18,476 nucleotides of DNA from Collinsella sp. (GTDB taxonomy: Bacteria; Actinomycetota; Coriobacteriia; Coriobacteriales; Coriobacteriaceae), in contig JAHYYK010000043.1 of the NCBI GenBank assembly GCA_019425005.1, positions 1 through 18,476 of the forward strand, given 5' to 3'. A program made the position numbers and the translations under genes. This document shows, piece after piece, positions 6,853 to 14,919 of this stretch. Every line of letters starts with the position of its first letter. Position 1 is the first letter of the stretch. Below the pieces are notes generated by a model. That model was given only the letters and a program-made list of their open reading frames with translations. It searched no databases and was not told the DNA's origin.

Positions 6853-6881
6853 TTGCACGTTTTCGCAGCTATTGGTATAGT
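6853..6881 (+). promoter_or_regulatory. Strong sigma-70 type promoter of the rimP-nusA-infB operon
   Basis: TTGCAC at 6853-6858 and TATAGT at 6876-6881 are separated by exactly 17 bases, close to consensus in both boxes. Transcription should start near 6888, about 72 bases upstream of rimP. It lies after the leuS terminator and is the only good promoter in this gap. Confidence 0.75.
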
Positions 6882-6906
6882 TTGCTTGCAAATGAAGTTG
6901 TAATTG

Positions 6907-6939
6907 AAAGAAGTGGGGTTTCGGCCCCGCTTCTTTTTT
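6907..6939 (+). terminator. Leader intrinsic terminator (attenuator candidate) between promoter and rimP
   Basis: GAAGTGGGGT (6910-6919) pairs with GCCCCGCTTC (6924-6933) around a TTCG loop, with two G-U wobbles. Upstream A residues pair with the first T residues, and six T residues follow (6934-6939). This is a textbook intrinsic terminator. It lies about 20 to 50 bases after the predicted start point and 20 bases before the rimP ATG, so it cannot be ending leuS, which has its own terminator upstream. It should stop a share of operon transcripts early, which suggests attenuation. Confidence 0.8.
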
Positions 6940-6959
6940 GTATGGATGGAGGTGCCGCA

Positions 6960-7454
6960 ATGGTCAAGACCAAGACCGAGCAGGCGATCATTGACGCGCT
7001 CGAGGCCGTCGCCCCCCAGCACGATGTCGACATCGTCGACGTCGAGCTCGTGGGCGCCACCAAGGCCCCCTGCGTGCGCGTGCGTATCGAGGGTGCCGAG
7101 GGTCAGAGCCTGTCTCTCAACGACGTCACGGCCAACACCAAGTGGGTCGGCGATGTGATTGAGGAACTCGACCCCATCTCTTCGAGCTATACGCTTGAGG
7201 TGTCGAGCCCGGGCATGGCGCGCCCGCTGCGCCGCCCGTGCGACTTTGCCCGCTTTGTTGGCGAGAACTGTGAGCTCACCTCCACCGCTACCGAGGGCCG
7301 TCGTAAGTACGCCGGCAAGATTGCCGCTGCGACCGAGACCGACGTGACCCTCGAGCTCGAGGACGGCGAGTCCGTCACCCTCGATTTCTCTGATGTTAAA
7401 AAGTGCAAGTTGAAGCCCACCTACGACTTCAAGCCCGCGAAGGAAGGAAAGTAA
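6960..7454 (+). CDS. rimP: Ribosome maturation factor RimP
   Basis: RimP helps assemble the 30S ribosomal subunit. The product has 164 residues. It has the N-terminal alpha/beta domain (TEQAIIDALEAVA, then DVDIVDVELVG), the family hallmark YTLEVSSPGMARPL followed by RPCDFARFVG, and a C-terminal SH3-like barrel ending in the DFSDVKKCKLKP segment. The ATG at 6960 was chosen because GGAGG lies at 6948-6952. The frame is open further upstream, but that part spans the promoter and terminator and is not coding. nusA follows after a single base, as in many bacteria, and the two are surely cotranscribed and translationally coupled. Confidence 0.93.
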   Translation: MVKTKTEQAIIDALEAVAPQHDVDIVDVELVGATKAPCVRVRIEGAEGQSLSLNDVTANTKWVGDVIEELDPISSSYTLEVSSPGMARPLRRPCDFARFVGENCELTSTATEGRRKYAGKIAAATETDVTLELEDGESVTLDFSDVKKCKLKPTYDFKPAKEGK

Positions 7455-7455
7455 G

Positions 7456-8703
7456 ATGGCAGCATCCGACATGATGTCAGCCCTGATGGAGCTTTGCCAG
7501 GAGAAGCACATTGACCAGCTCTACCTGATCGACCGCCTGGAGCAGTCGCTCGCCAAGAGTTATGCCGAGATTCTGCATCTTGAGTGGGGCGCTAAGGTGA
7601 CCATCGACCGCACCACCGGCAAGATTTACGTCTACCGCCTGGAGCCGATCGACGATTCCATGGACGAGGAGGGCAACTTCACCGAGTTCGAGGAGATCGA
7701 CGTCACCCCCAAGAACACGAGCCGCATCGCCGCCCAGCACGCCAAGGCCGAGATCAACGCCATCGTGCGCAATTCCGCCCGCGAGCAGATCTACGAGGAG
7801 TTCTCCGGCCGCATCGGTGACCTCATCAGCGGCACCGTGCTGCAGTCCACGCCCGACTTCACGATCGTCAAGATTCGTGAGGGCGTCGAGGCCGAGCTGC
7901 CGCACTTTGATCAGCGCCGTTACGAGAACGAGCGCAACGAGCGCCCGATGGGTGAGCGCTACCTGCACAACCAGCATATCAAGGCCGTAATCATCGACGT
8001 TCGCGACCCCAACTCCAACCTGCAGCCGGTTCGTGGCGAGCACAGCCGTCCGCCGATTGTCATCTCCCGTACCCACCCCGAGCTCATGCGTCGTCTGTTT
8101 GAGCAGGAGGTGCCCGAGATCTATGAGGGCACCGTCCAGATCAAGTCGATCGCCCGCGAGCCCGGCCAGCGTTCCAAGGTCGCTGTCCACTCGCTCGACG
8201 ACCGCCTGGATCCCGTGGGCGCCTGCGTCGGCCCCAAGGGCAGCCGTGTTCGCGCTGTCGTGGGCGAGCTCCGTGGCGAGCGCGTCGACGTCATCCTGTG
8301 GGATGCCGATCCTGCCGTCTACGTCGCCAACGCCCTGTCGCCCGCTAAGGTCACCCGCGTCCTCATTGACGAGGAGAAGGCCTACGCCGGCGTCATCGTC
8401 CCCGACGACCAGCTGTCCCTCGCCATCGGCAAGGAGGGCCAGAACGCCCGCCTCGCCGCGCGCCTGACCGGCTGGCACATCGACATCAAGTCCGAGACGC
8501 TTGCCGCCGACATCCTCAAGAACGTTCCCGTTCACGAGGAGCCCGCCGCCGACCTGATCGGTGACGAGGAGGACGAGGACGTCCGTCGCTGCGAGTACGT
8601 GTCCGAGGACGGCATCCAGTGCCGCAACCAGGCCCGTCCCGGCTCCCGTTTCTGCGGTGTCCACGACACCGACGCCTTCGATGATGCGGAGGACCTGATC
8701 TAG
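7456..8703 (+). CDS. nusA: Transcription termination/antitermination protein NusA with C-terminal Cys/His tail
   Basis: NusA binds RNA polymerase and nascent RNA and modulates pausing, intrinsic termination and antitermination. The 415-residue protein has the RNA-polymerase-binding N-terminal domain (1-115), an S1 domain (about 117-190), KH1 with GACVGPKGSRVRAV (255-268) and KH2 with LSLAIGKEGQNARLAARL (320-337). After an acidic linker (EEDEDV, 371-376) comes a compact tail with Cys379, Cys389, Cys400 and His403 (spacing Cx9Cx10CxxH). It contains GSRFCGVH and resembles small zinc-finger-like modules of the type seen in DUF5763-like proteins. The E. coli-type acidic repeats are absent. The gene starts one base after rimP, without a clear separate promoter. 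If NusA acts on the leader terminator at 6907-6939 it could control its own operon, but this is inference. Confidence 0.95.
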   Translation: MAASDMMSALMELCQEKHIDQLYLIDRLEQSLAKSYAEILHLEWGAKVTIDRTTGKIYVYRLEPIDDSMDEEGNFTEFEEIDVTPKNTSRIAAQHAKAEINAIVRNSAREQIYEEFSGRIGDLISGTVLQSTPDFTIVKIREGVEAELPHFDQRRYENERNERPMGERYLHNQHIKAVIIDVRDPNSNLQPVRGEHSRPPIVISRTHPELMRRLFEQEVPEIYEGTVQIKSIAREPGQRSKVAVHSLDDRLDPVGACVGPKGSRVRAVVGELRGERVDVILWDADPAVYVANALSPAKVTRVLIDEEKAYAGVIVPDDQLSLAIGKEGQNARLAARLTGWHIDIKSETLAADILKNVPVHEEPAADLIGDEEDEDVRRCEYVSEDGIQCRNQARPGSRFCGVHDTDAFDDAEDLI

Positions 8704-8711
8704 CGCGCGGT

Positions 8712-8734
8712 CGCGCCGGGCGGGTCCCGGCGCG
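8712..8734 (+). other. GC-rich hairpin just after nusA
   Basis: CGCGCCGGG (8712-8720) and CCCGGCGCG (8726-8734) form a perfect nine-base-pair stem with a CGGGT loop. No T tract follows (TCTCCC), so it is not a standard terminator. It could cause pausing, partial termination or RNA processing between nusA and infB. Confidence 0.55.
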
Positions 8735-8758
8735 TCTCCCACGCTCGTTCAGTCTCTA

Positions 8759-8773
8759 GGCACCCAAGGTGCC
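8759..8773 (+). other. Small hairpin before the infB ribosome binding site
   Basis: GGCACC-CAA-GGTGCC forms a perfect six-base-pair stem ending two bases before the AAAGGG region that serves as the infB Shine-Dalgarno sequence. It may set the level of infB translation. Confidence 0.4.
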
Positions 8774-8794
8774 AGAAAGGGTAGGTGAAGTCAT

Positions 8795-11509
8795 ATGGCA
8801 AAAGTCCGTGTGTCCACCCTGGCCAAAGAGTTCGGCATGACCTCCAAGGAACTGATGGGTCATCTCGCCGATATGAAGATTCCCGCTAAGTCCGCTTCCT
8901 CCACCTTGGAGGACGCCTATGTCGCCATGGTCCGCAAGCAGCTCGCCTCGGTGATCGAGGCCCGCGCTCAGGAAGTCGAGGCCGCCAAGCAGGCCGAGGA
9001 GCAGGCAGCTGCCGCCGAGGAGGCCGCACGCGCCGCCGAGGCCGAGCGTGAGCGCATCGCCGCCGAGAAGGCACGTGAGGAGGAACGCCGCCAGTTTGCC
9101 GCAGCCCAGGCTGCCGAGGAGGCTGCCCGCGCCGAGGCCGAGGCCAAGAAGAAGGCCGAGCAGGAGCGCCTTGCTCGCGAGAAGGAGGAGGCTGCCCGCG
9201 AGGCCCAGCGCCGCGCCGTTCCCGCTTCCGACTCCGGTTCGCGCTTCCGTTCGCTGCTCGACCAGATCGCCGCACAGGAGACCGTGCTCAAGGAGAAGAA
9301 GGACGCCGAGGACAAGGCCAAAGCCGAGCGCGCCGCCGAGCGCGGTAACCGTCGTGGCGGCAACAACGACCGCCGCGGTGGCCGTCGTAACGATCGCAAC
9401 GCCTCCGACAACAACTCCGAGCGCAACGCCTCCGAGAGCCGTCCGCACAGTCATCGCACCAACGCCAGCAACAACGTCGCTGCCGGCATGGACTTCCCCA
9501 ACCCCGACAAGCAGGGCAAGGGCAAGAAGCGCAAGGGCGGTCACAACAACGAAGAGGACCACTATAGCCGTATGGCTCGCGAGGCCGAGGAGTACAGCCG
9601 CGAGAAGGTACTCGAGGAGGCTCGTGCTGCCGTCGAGGAGGCCTCTCGCGAGTCCACCGGTCGCCGCAAGAAGCGCAAGGAGAAGCGCGAGCGCGAAGCT
9701 GCCAAGGCTCAGGAGGAGCGCAAGATAGAGGAGGCGCTGGCCCAGGGCGTGAACCCCGAGGAGCTCGATGCCATCAAGGTCTCCCAGGGCGTTACGGTCC
9801 AGGAGCTCGCCGAGGCGCTCGACGTTCCGGCCAACGATATCATCAAGCGCCTGTTCCTGCTGGGCACGCCGCTCACCATGACGCAGTCCATGTCCGACGA
9901 CCTCGTCGAGCTCGTTGCCGACGACCTGGGTCGTCAGATCAAGATCATCACCCCCGAGGAGGAGAACACCTTCTCGTTCTACGACGATCCCGCCGACCTT
10001 AAGCCGCGCGCACCGGTCGTCACCGTCATGGGCCACGTCGACCACGGTAAGACGTCGCTGCTCGACGCCATCCGTCACACCGGCGTCGCTGCCGGCGAGG
10101 CGGGCGGCATTACCCAGGCCATCGGCGCTTCACAGGTCATGATCAACGACCGCAAGATCACCTTCATCGATACCCCTGGCCACGCCACCTTTACGGCCAT
10201 GCGTGCCCGTGGTGCCAAGGTGACCGACATCGTCATTCTGATCGTGGCCGCCGACGACGGCGTCATGCCCCAGACCATCGAGTCGATCAATCACGCCAAG
10301 GCCGCCGGCGTACCCATCGTCGTCGCCGTCAACAAGATCGATAAGCCGGGTGCCAACCCCGACCGCGTGCGCCAGGAGCTCACTGAGTACGGCATCATCC
10401 CCGAGGAGTGGGGCGGACAGAACATGTTCGTCAACATCTCGGCCAAGCAGAAGATCGGTATCGACGACCTGCTCGAGACCGTGCTGCTCCAGGCCGACGT
10501 GCTCGAGCTCAAGGCCAACCCCGACACTTTTGCCTCCGGTAACGTCCTCGAGGCTAAGCTCGACAAGGGCCGCGGTTCGGTTGCCACGGTGCTCGTGACC
10601 CGCGGTACCCTGCACGTGGGCGATACGCTGGTCGCCGGCCTTACCTACGGTCGCGTCCGCGCCATGCTCGATCCCAAGGGCAACGCCGTCACCGAGGCCG
10701 GTCCTTCCGACGCCGTCGAGATCCTGGGCCTGCAGTCCGTGCCCAACGCCGGCGACGAGTTCCGCGTTTTCGAGGACGAGCGCGAGGCTCGCGCCCTGGC
10801 CGATGAGCGTTCACTCAAGGCCCGTATCGAGGAGCAGAGCCGCGTCAAGCACGTCACGCTCGAGAACCTCTTCGAGACCATTGCCGACGCCGAGGTCAAG
10901 GAGCTCAACCTGATCATCAAGGCCGACGTCCAGGGTTCCATCGAGGCCCTTCAGGACTCGCTCGACAAGATGGATCAGTCCGAGGTTCGCATCAACACGA
11001 TCCACTCCGCCGTTGGTGCCATCAACGAGACCGACGTCGTCCTGGCCGACGCCTCCAACGCCATCATCATCGGCTTTGGTGTCCGCCCCGACGGTAAGGC
11101 GCGTTCCGCCGCCGAGCGCGAGGGCGTCGAGATCCGTTGCTACGACGTCATCTACAAGTGCCTCGAGGAGCTCGACGCTGCCCGTATCGGCATGCTCAAG
11201 CCCACCGAGGTCGAGGTCTCCACGGGTACCGCGACCGTCCTGGACACCTTCAAGGTGCCTAAAGTCGGTATCGCCGCCGGTGTCCGCGTCGAAGAGGGCG
11301 AGATCGCCGCGACCGATTCCGTGCGTCTGGTGCGCGACGGCATCGTGGTCTTCAACGGCAAGATCGCCTCGATGCGTCACTACAAGGACGAGGCCAAGAG
11401 CCTCAAGAGCGGTTCCGAGGGCGGCATTGGCCTGGAGAACTTCCAGGACATCAAGCCCGGCGACCAGATCGAGGGTTACCGTATCGACCAGGTTGCCCGT
11501 ACCGAGTAG
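8795..11509 (+). CDS. infB: Translation initiation factor IF-2
   Basis: IF-2 is the GTPase that places initiator tRNA on the 30S subunit and promotes subunit joining. The product has 904 residues. The N-terminus (1-50) is an IF2N-type helical domain (STLAKEFGMTSKELMGHL). It is followed by a long Ala/Glu/Lys/Arg-rich helix (about 54-145), then an Arg/Asn/Gly/Ser-rich disordered linker (about 185-235). A second IF2N domain lies near 325-380 (VTVQELAEALDVP). The GTP-binding domain shows G1 GHVDHGKTS (413-421), G3 DTPGH (459-463), G4 NKID (513-516) and G5 SAK (549-551). The beta-barrel and C-terminal fMet-tRNA-binding domains follow. The ATG at 8795 sits after AAAGGGTAGGTG. No ylxR lies between nusA and infB. 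Confidence 0.97.
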   Translation: MAKVRVSTLAKEFGMTSKELMGHLADMKIPAKSASSTLEDAYVAMVRKQLASVIEARAQEVEAAKQAEEQAAAAEEAARAAEAERERIAAEKAREEERRQFAAAQAAEEAARAEAEAKKKAEQERLAREKEEAAREAQRRAVPASDSGSRFRSLLDQIAAQETVLKEKKDAEDKAKAERAAERGNRRGGNNDRRGGRRNDRNASDNNSERNASESRPHSHRTNASNNVAAGMDFPNPDKQGKGKKRKGGHNNEEDHYSRMAREAEEYSREKVLEEARAAVEEASRESTGRRKKRKEKREREAAKAQEERKIEEALAQGVNPEELDAIKVSQGVTVQELAEALDVPANDIIKRLFLLGTPLTMTQSMSDDLVELVADDLGRQIKIITPEEENTFSFYDDPADLKPRAPVVTVMGHVDHGKTSLLDAIRHTGVAAGEAGGITQAIGASQVMINDRKITFIDTPGHATFTAMRARGAKVTDIVILIVAADDGVMPQTIESINHAKAAGVPIVVAVNKIDKPGANPDRVRQELTEYGIIPEEWGGQNMFVNISAKQKIGIDDLLETVLLQADVLELKANPDTFASGNVLEAKLDKGRGSVATVLVTRGTLHVGDTLVAGLTYGRVRAMLDPKGNAVTEAGPSDAVEILGLQSVPNAGDEFRVFEDEREARALADERSLKARIEEQSRVKHVTLENLFETIADAEVKELNLIIKADVQGSIEALQDSLDKMDQSEVRINTIHSAVGAINETDVVLADASNAIIIGFGVRPDGKARSAAEREGVEIRCYDVIYKCLEELDAARIGMLKPTEVEVSTGTATVLDTFKVPKVGIAAGVRVEEGEIAATDSVRLVRDGIVVFNGKIASMRHYKDEAKSLKSGSEGGIGLENFQDIKPGDQIEGYRIDQVARTE

Positions 11510-11520
11510 GGGGTAGCGCT

Positions 11521-11931
11521 ATGAAGCAAACGCAGGCAACCCGCCGTCTGGGCGAGCAGCTTCGCGAGAAGCTCGGTTATATCCTGCTCTTTGAGGTTTC
11601 CGATCCGCGTCTCGACCTGGTTACTTTGACCGCGGTCGAGGTCGCGGTGGACCGTTCGTTCGCGCGCGTGTACGTGTCGTGCGATGCGAGCCGCTACGAC
11701 GAGGTCTTGGAGGCGCTCGCAAGCGCTAAGGGCCGTATTCGCAGCCTGTTGGCTCGCTCGCTCGATTGGCGTGTTACGCCCGAGCTCGATTTTCGCATCG
11801 ATCGCTCGACCGATGAGGCCGAGCGTATCACGCGTGCGCTGGAAAACGTTCCCGCCACGCTTGCGATCGAAAAGGACGAGGACGGCTATCCGATAGCGGA
11901 TGCCGCCCAGGAGGCAGCTTTAGATGACTAA
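11521..11931 (+). CDS. rbfA: Ribosome-binding factor A
   Basis: RbfA binds immature 30S subunits and aids 16S rRNA 5'-end maturation. The product has 136 residues, the usual family size. It shows the KH-like fold pattern: an N-terminal helix, LREKLGYILLFEVSDPRL, VTLTAVEVAVDRSFARVYVS, a central helix and the ending TPELDFRIDRSTDEAERI, which matches the conserved family strand P-L-F-x-D. A short acidic tail follows (DAAQEAALDD). The ATG at 11521 follows infB by 11 bases, with GGGGGTA as ribosome binding site. Its last eight bases overlap the start of the next gene, implying translational coupling. Confidence 0.93.
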   Translation: MKQTQATRRLGEQLREKLGYILLFEVSDPRLDLVTLTAVEVAVDRSFARVYVSCDASRYDEVLEALASAKGRIRSLLARSLDWRVTPELDFRIDRSTDEAERITRALENVPATLAIEKDEDGYPIADAAQEAALDD

Positions 11932-12967
11932 TTCCGCCGACCTCGCCTCGTGCGAGTCTGCAGATATTCAGCGACGCATCCTCGAGCTCATCGAGGGTGC
12001 GTCCTCCATTGCGATTTCGGGACATACTTCTCCCGATGGCGATGCCTTGGGCTCCGTTTTGGGTCTGGGCCTTTCGCTCATGAAGTTTTTCCCCAACAAG
12101 GACATTGCCCTGCTGCTGGCAGACGATGATCCGGTTCCGCGTATCTACCGCTTTATGGAAGGCTCCGATCGCCTGGTGCCGGCATCTGCGTACACCGGCA
12201 ATCCGGACCTGTTCATCTCGGTGGACGTGCCGGTCGTCGAGCGTCTCAATAATTCCGCCGAGGTGCTTCGTCGCTCCAAGCATGTGGTGTGCTTCGATCA
12301 CCATCCGGCGCGTGAGGAGTTTGCCGAGCTCAGCCTGAGGCGCGTCGAAGCTGCAGCCTGCGCCATGATCATCGACCGCTTCTTGGACAATTGCGGCATT
12401 GTCGCACGTGATGGCGTTGCGACCTGCCTGCTGTGTGGCTTGGTTACCGATACCGGCCGTTTTCAGTACCAAAACGCCGATGCCGCCGCGTTCCATGCAG
12501 CCTCGCGTCTGGTTGCCCACGGTGCCGATCCGGCGCGTGTGGCACTCGAGGTCTACCAGAGCATGCGCGTTGAATTTTTGCACCTCAAGTCCATCGTTAT
12601 GGGCCGCATTAAGACGGTGGCCCACGGGCGCGTCGCGTATAGCTACGCGTACCAGAGTGACCTTGAGGCCTGCGGTGTCACCTCGGATGAGTGCGACGGC
12701 CTGGTCGATGTGGTTCGCTCGGTGATGGGCGTCGAAGTCTGCCTGTTCCTGAAGGGCATTGAGGGCGATACCAAGGTGCGCGGCAACCTGCGCTCCAAGG
12801 GCGACCTCAACGTGTCCGAGATCGCTGCTGCCTTTGGCGGAGGCGGACATCCCGCTGCCGCCGGTTTCTCCAACAACGGAACGATTCTCGAGACGCTCAC
12901 CGTGGCACTTCCCATGCTGGCCGAACTGGTAGGGGAGGATCCCGCTTCGGTGACCGTCGAGCTTTAA
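11924..12967 (+). CDS. nrnA: DHH/DHHA1 phosphoesterase, NrnA-type oligoribonuclease / pAp phosphatase
   Basis: Enzymes of this family degrade nanoRNAs (2-5 nt) and dephosphorylate 3'-phosphoadenosine 5'-phosphate, using Mn2+. The product has 347 residues. The DHH domain shows motif I with His34, Asp38 and Asp40 (SGHTSPDGDALGS), motif II Asp101 (SVDVP), the DHH motif (125-127, FDHHPA) and motif IV with Asp176 (TDTGRFQY). The DHHA1 domain carries the substrate-binding GGGGHPAAAG (305-314). All metal-binding positions look intact. The gene overlaps rbfA by eight bases and is followed 15 bases later by truB, as in many Gram-positive and actinobacterial nusA-infB operons. The exact substrate preference (pAp, pGpG or short RNA) cannot be read from the sequence. 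Confidence 0.9.
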   Translation: MTNSADLASCESADIQRRILELIEGASSIAISGHTSPDGDALGSVLGLGLSLMKFFPNKDIALLLADDDPVPRIYRFMEGSDRLVPASAYTGNPDLFISVDVPVVERLNNSAEVLRRSKHVVCFDHHPAREEFAELSLRRVEAAACAMIIDRFLDNCGIVARDGVATCLLCGLVTDTGRFQYQNADAAAFHAASRLVAHGADPARVALEVYQSMRVEFLHLKSIVMGRIKTVAHGRVAYSYAYQSDLEACGVTSDECDGLVDVVRSVMGVEVCLFLKGIEGDTKVRGNLRSKGDLNVSEIAAAFGGGGHPAAAGFSNNGTILETLTVALPMLAELVGEDPASVTVEL

Positions 12968-12982
12968 CTTTTTGGATGGTAC

Positions 12983-13915
12983 ATGGCTCGTCGTACGCCT
13001 TCTCAACTGAATATGCTGCTCGCCGTCGATAAGCCGGTGGGCTGCACGTCCCACGATGTGGTCTCGCAATGTCGGCGCGCCCTCCATGAGCGTCGCGTCG
13101 GCCATGCCGGCACGCTCGACCCCATGGCATCGGGTGTCATGGTGGTGGGTGTTGGCCAGGCTACTCGTTTGCTGGGCATGCTAACCCTCGATACCAAAAG
13201 CTATGTCGCCGACATCTCGTTTGGCGCCGAGACCAATACCGATGATGCGGAGGGCGAGGCGGTCCGCACGGTGGCTGTTGCCAACGAGCTCCGCGATCCT
13301 GCCTATGCCCGTGAGCGCTTGGCCGCTTTGCTGGGTCCGCAGATGCAGGTGCCGCCGGCGTTTTCGGCTATCTCGGTCAATGGCGTTCGCGCCTACAAGT
13401 CTGCTCGCGAGGGCAATGCGGTGGACCTACCTCCGCGCCCCGTCGAGGTCTATGCCGCCGACCTGATCGCCGTGGGAGGCGAAGGTGATACGTGTGTGTG
13501 GACCGTGGCGTTCTCAGTGAGCAAGGGTACCTATATCCGTGCGCTCGCTCGCGATTTGGGCCGCGCCTGCGAGAGCGCCGCGCACATTTCCGCGCTGCGC
13601 CGCACGGCCTCCGGTGTTGTTTCCATTGGCGCTTGTCATGCGGTCGAGGAGTTTTCTCCCGAGTCCGCGGCTGGCTTTGCCCTGGATCCCATTGCGGCCC
13701 TGGGCGCCACGCGTGTTGACTTGCCGGGCAATCTTGCCGACGATCTGCTCTGCGGTCGACGCATTCCCGTTGAGCGTGCGCTTGCCGATTTCGATACCTC
13801 GAAGTCGCCTTTTGCGTTGGTGCTCGATGGGGGACTCAAGGCGCTCGCCCGCATCGAGGGTGGCCGCTTTGTCATGGAGCACGTGTTTCCGCAGGCAATC
13901 GGCGGTGTTCGATGA
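12983..13915 (+). CDS. truB: tRNA pseudouridine(55) synthase
   Basis: TruB makes pseudouridine 55 in the T-arm of tRNAs. The product has 310 residues. It has the N-terminal substrate motif DKPVGCTSHDVV (16-27) and the catalytic loop GHAGTLDPMASGV (40-52) with nucleophile Asp46. Further family motifs are KSYVA (72-76), PPAFSAISVNG (124-134) with AYKSARE, and GTYIRALARDLG (182-193). A smaller C-terminal PUA-like region completes the family length. The start ATG at 12983 lies 15 bases after nrnA, without a strong Shine-Dalgarno sequence (GGATGG upstream), so translation probably depends on coupling. The stop codon overlaps the ribF start (ATGA). Confidence 0.95.
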   Translation: MARRTPSQLNMLLAVDKPVGCTSHDVVSQCRRALHERRVGHAGTLDPMASGVMVVGVGQATRLLGMLTLDTKSYVADISFGAETNTDDAEGEAVRTVAVANELRDPAYARERLAALLGPQMQVPPAFSAISVNGVRAYKSAREGNAVDLPPRPVEVYAADLIAVGGEGDTCVWTVAFSVSKGTYIRALARDLGRACESAAHISALRRTASGVVSIGACHAVEEFSPESAAGFALDPIAALGATRVDLPGNLADDLLCGRRIPVERALADFDTSKSPFALVLDGGLKALARIEGGRFVMEHVFPQAIGGVR

Positions 13916-14919
13916 TGTTGTCCGCTCACGAGCTCGCGCGTATTTTTTTCGCGGGCGAGTCGGACGTGGCTCACATCGTTACTGCCGATGCGTTTGATAA
14001 GTGTGAGCACCTGGGTGCCGCATCGATTGCCATCGGCGTGTTCGACGGCGTTCACCGTGGACACCAGGAGCTCATTGCGGCGCTTGTTAGCGATGCGCGC
14101 GCCCATGATTGCAAGGCGGTCGTGGTCACTTTCGATCCCGATCCGGACGTTGTGGTGAGTCCTTCGCCCGCTCAAAAATTGATGACGACGGCCGACCGTC
14201 TACATGCCTTGGCTCAGACCGGGGTCGATGCGGTGGTGGCCGTTCCCTTTACGCCTGAGGTTGCGGCACTCGACCATGTTGCTTTTCTCTCGCTGGTGTC
14301 GCGTCTGGTCGACATTCGTTCGATTCGCGTTGGCAGCGACTTTAGGCTGGGTCGTGGCGGTGCTTCTGGTGTTGCCGAGATGCGCTCTTGGGGTTCCGAG
14401 CGCGGCGTTGACGTGTATGGTCACGACCTGCTTTGCGAGGGCGGTGAGGCCATTTGCGCCACCCGCATTCGTCATGAGCTGGGACAGGGCCATGTGGAGC
14501 TTGCTGCTGAGTTGCTCGGCCGCCCGTATATGCTGCGTGGCGGTGTTATTCGTGGCCGTCACGAGGGTTCTGACATGGGCTTTCCCACGGCAAACCTGCA
14601 GGTTCCCGACGGCATTCAGGTGCCTGCCGATGGTGTGTATGAGGGTCTGGTGCTCGTCGATGACATCGCGTGGCCCGCTGCCGTTAATGTCGGCCTGCCG
14701 CCGACGTATGCCGACGATGCCGCTTCATCGCATCTCGAGGCTAACTTAATTGGTTATACGGGCGACCTGTACGGCGCTTCCGTTTCGCTGGCGTTTACGC
14801 GCTGGCTGCGTCCCTCGCGTGTGTTCGAATCGCTGGATGAGTTGATCTCGACCGTCGAGGGTAATATCGAGGATATTCGTCACAACTTGGGCGAGCAGGG
14901 GGTGAGTATCCGTGATTAG
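13912..14919 (+). CDS. ribF: Bifunctional riboflavin kinase / FAD synthetase
   Basis: RibF phosphorylates riboflavin to FMN and adenylates FMN to FAD. The product has 335 residues. The N-terminal nucleotidyltransferase domain carries GVFDGVHRGHQ (42-52) with the HxGH motif at His48-His51, and later RVGSDFRLGRGG. The FAD-synthetase signature region (ICATRIRHEL) and RPYMLRGGVIRGRHEG follow. The C-terminal flavokinase domain has GFPTAN (223-228) and NVGLPPTYAD; the catalytic Glu region is SHLEANLIGYTGDLYG. The gene overlaps truB by four bases; a second ATG directly follows (13915). The first 35 residues before the nucleotidyltransferase core are somewhat longer than usual. No FMN riboswitch is present upstream, as expected for an internal operon gene. 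Confidence 0.95.
   Translation: MMLSAHELARIFFAGESDVAHIVTADAFDKCEHLGAASIAIGVFDGVHRGHQELIAALVSDARAHDCKAVVVTFDPDPDVVVSPSPAQKLMTTADRLHALAQTGVDAVVAVPFTPEVAALDHVAFLSLVSRLVDIRSIRVGSDFRLGRGGASGVAEMRSWGSERGVDVYGHDLLCEGGEAICATRIRHELGQGHVELAAELLGRPYMLRGGVIRGRHEGSDMGFPTANLQVPDGIQVPADGVYEGLVLVDDIAWPAAVNVGLPPTYADDAASSHLEANLIGYTGDLYGASVSLAFTRWLRPSRVFESLDELISTVEGNIEDIRHNLGEQGVSIRD

Noticed and set aside
6768..6959. N-terminal extension of RimP from an upstream ATG
   Set aside because: The frame is open, but this part covers the promoter and leader terminator and gives a sequence unlike RimP; the Shine-Dalgarno sequence fits the ATG at 6960.
8572..8703. NusA tail as the remnant of a fused ylxR
   Set aside because: YlxR starts with a CxxC-type motif and has a longer RNA-binding domain; the tail is only about 30 residues with Cx9Cx10CxxH, so it reads as a different module.
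13700..13912. FMN riboswitch before ribF
   Set aside because: The upstream region is the truB coding sequence and ribF overlaps it by four bases; no riboswitch core was seen.
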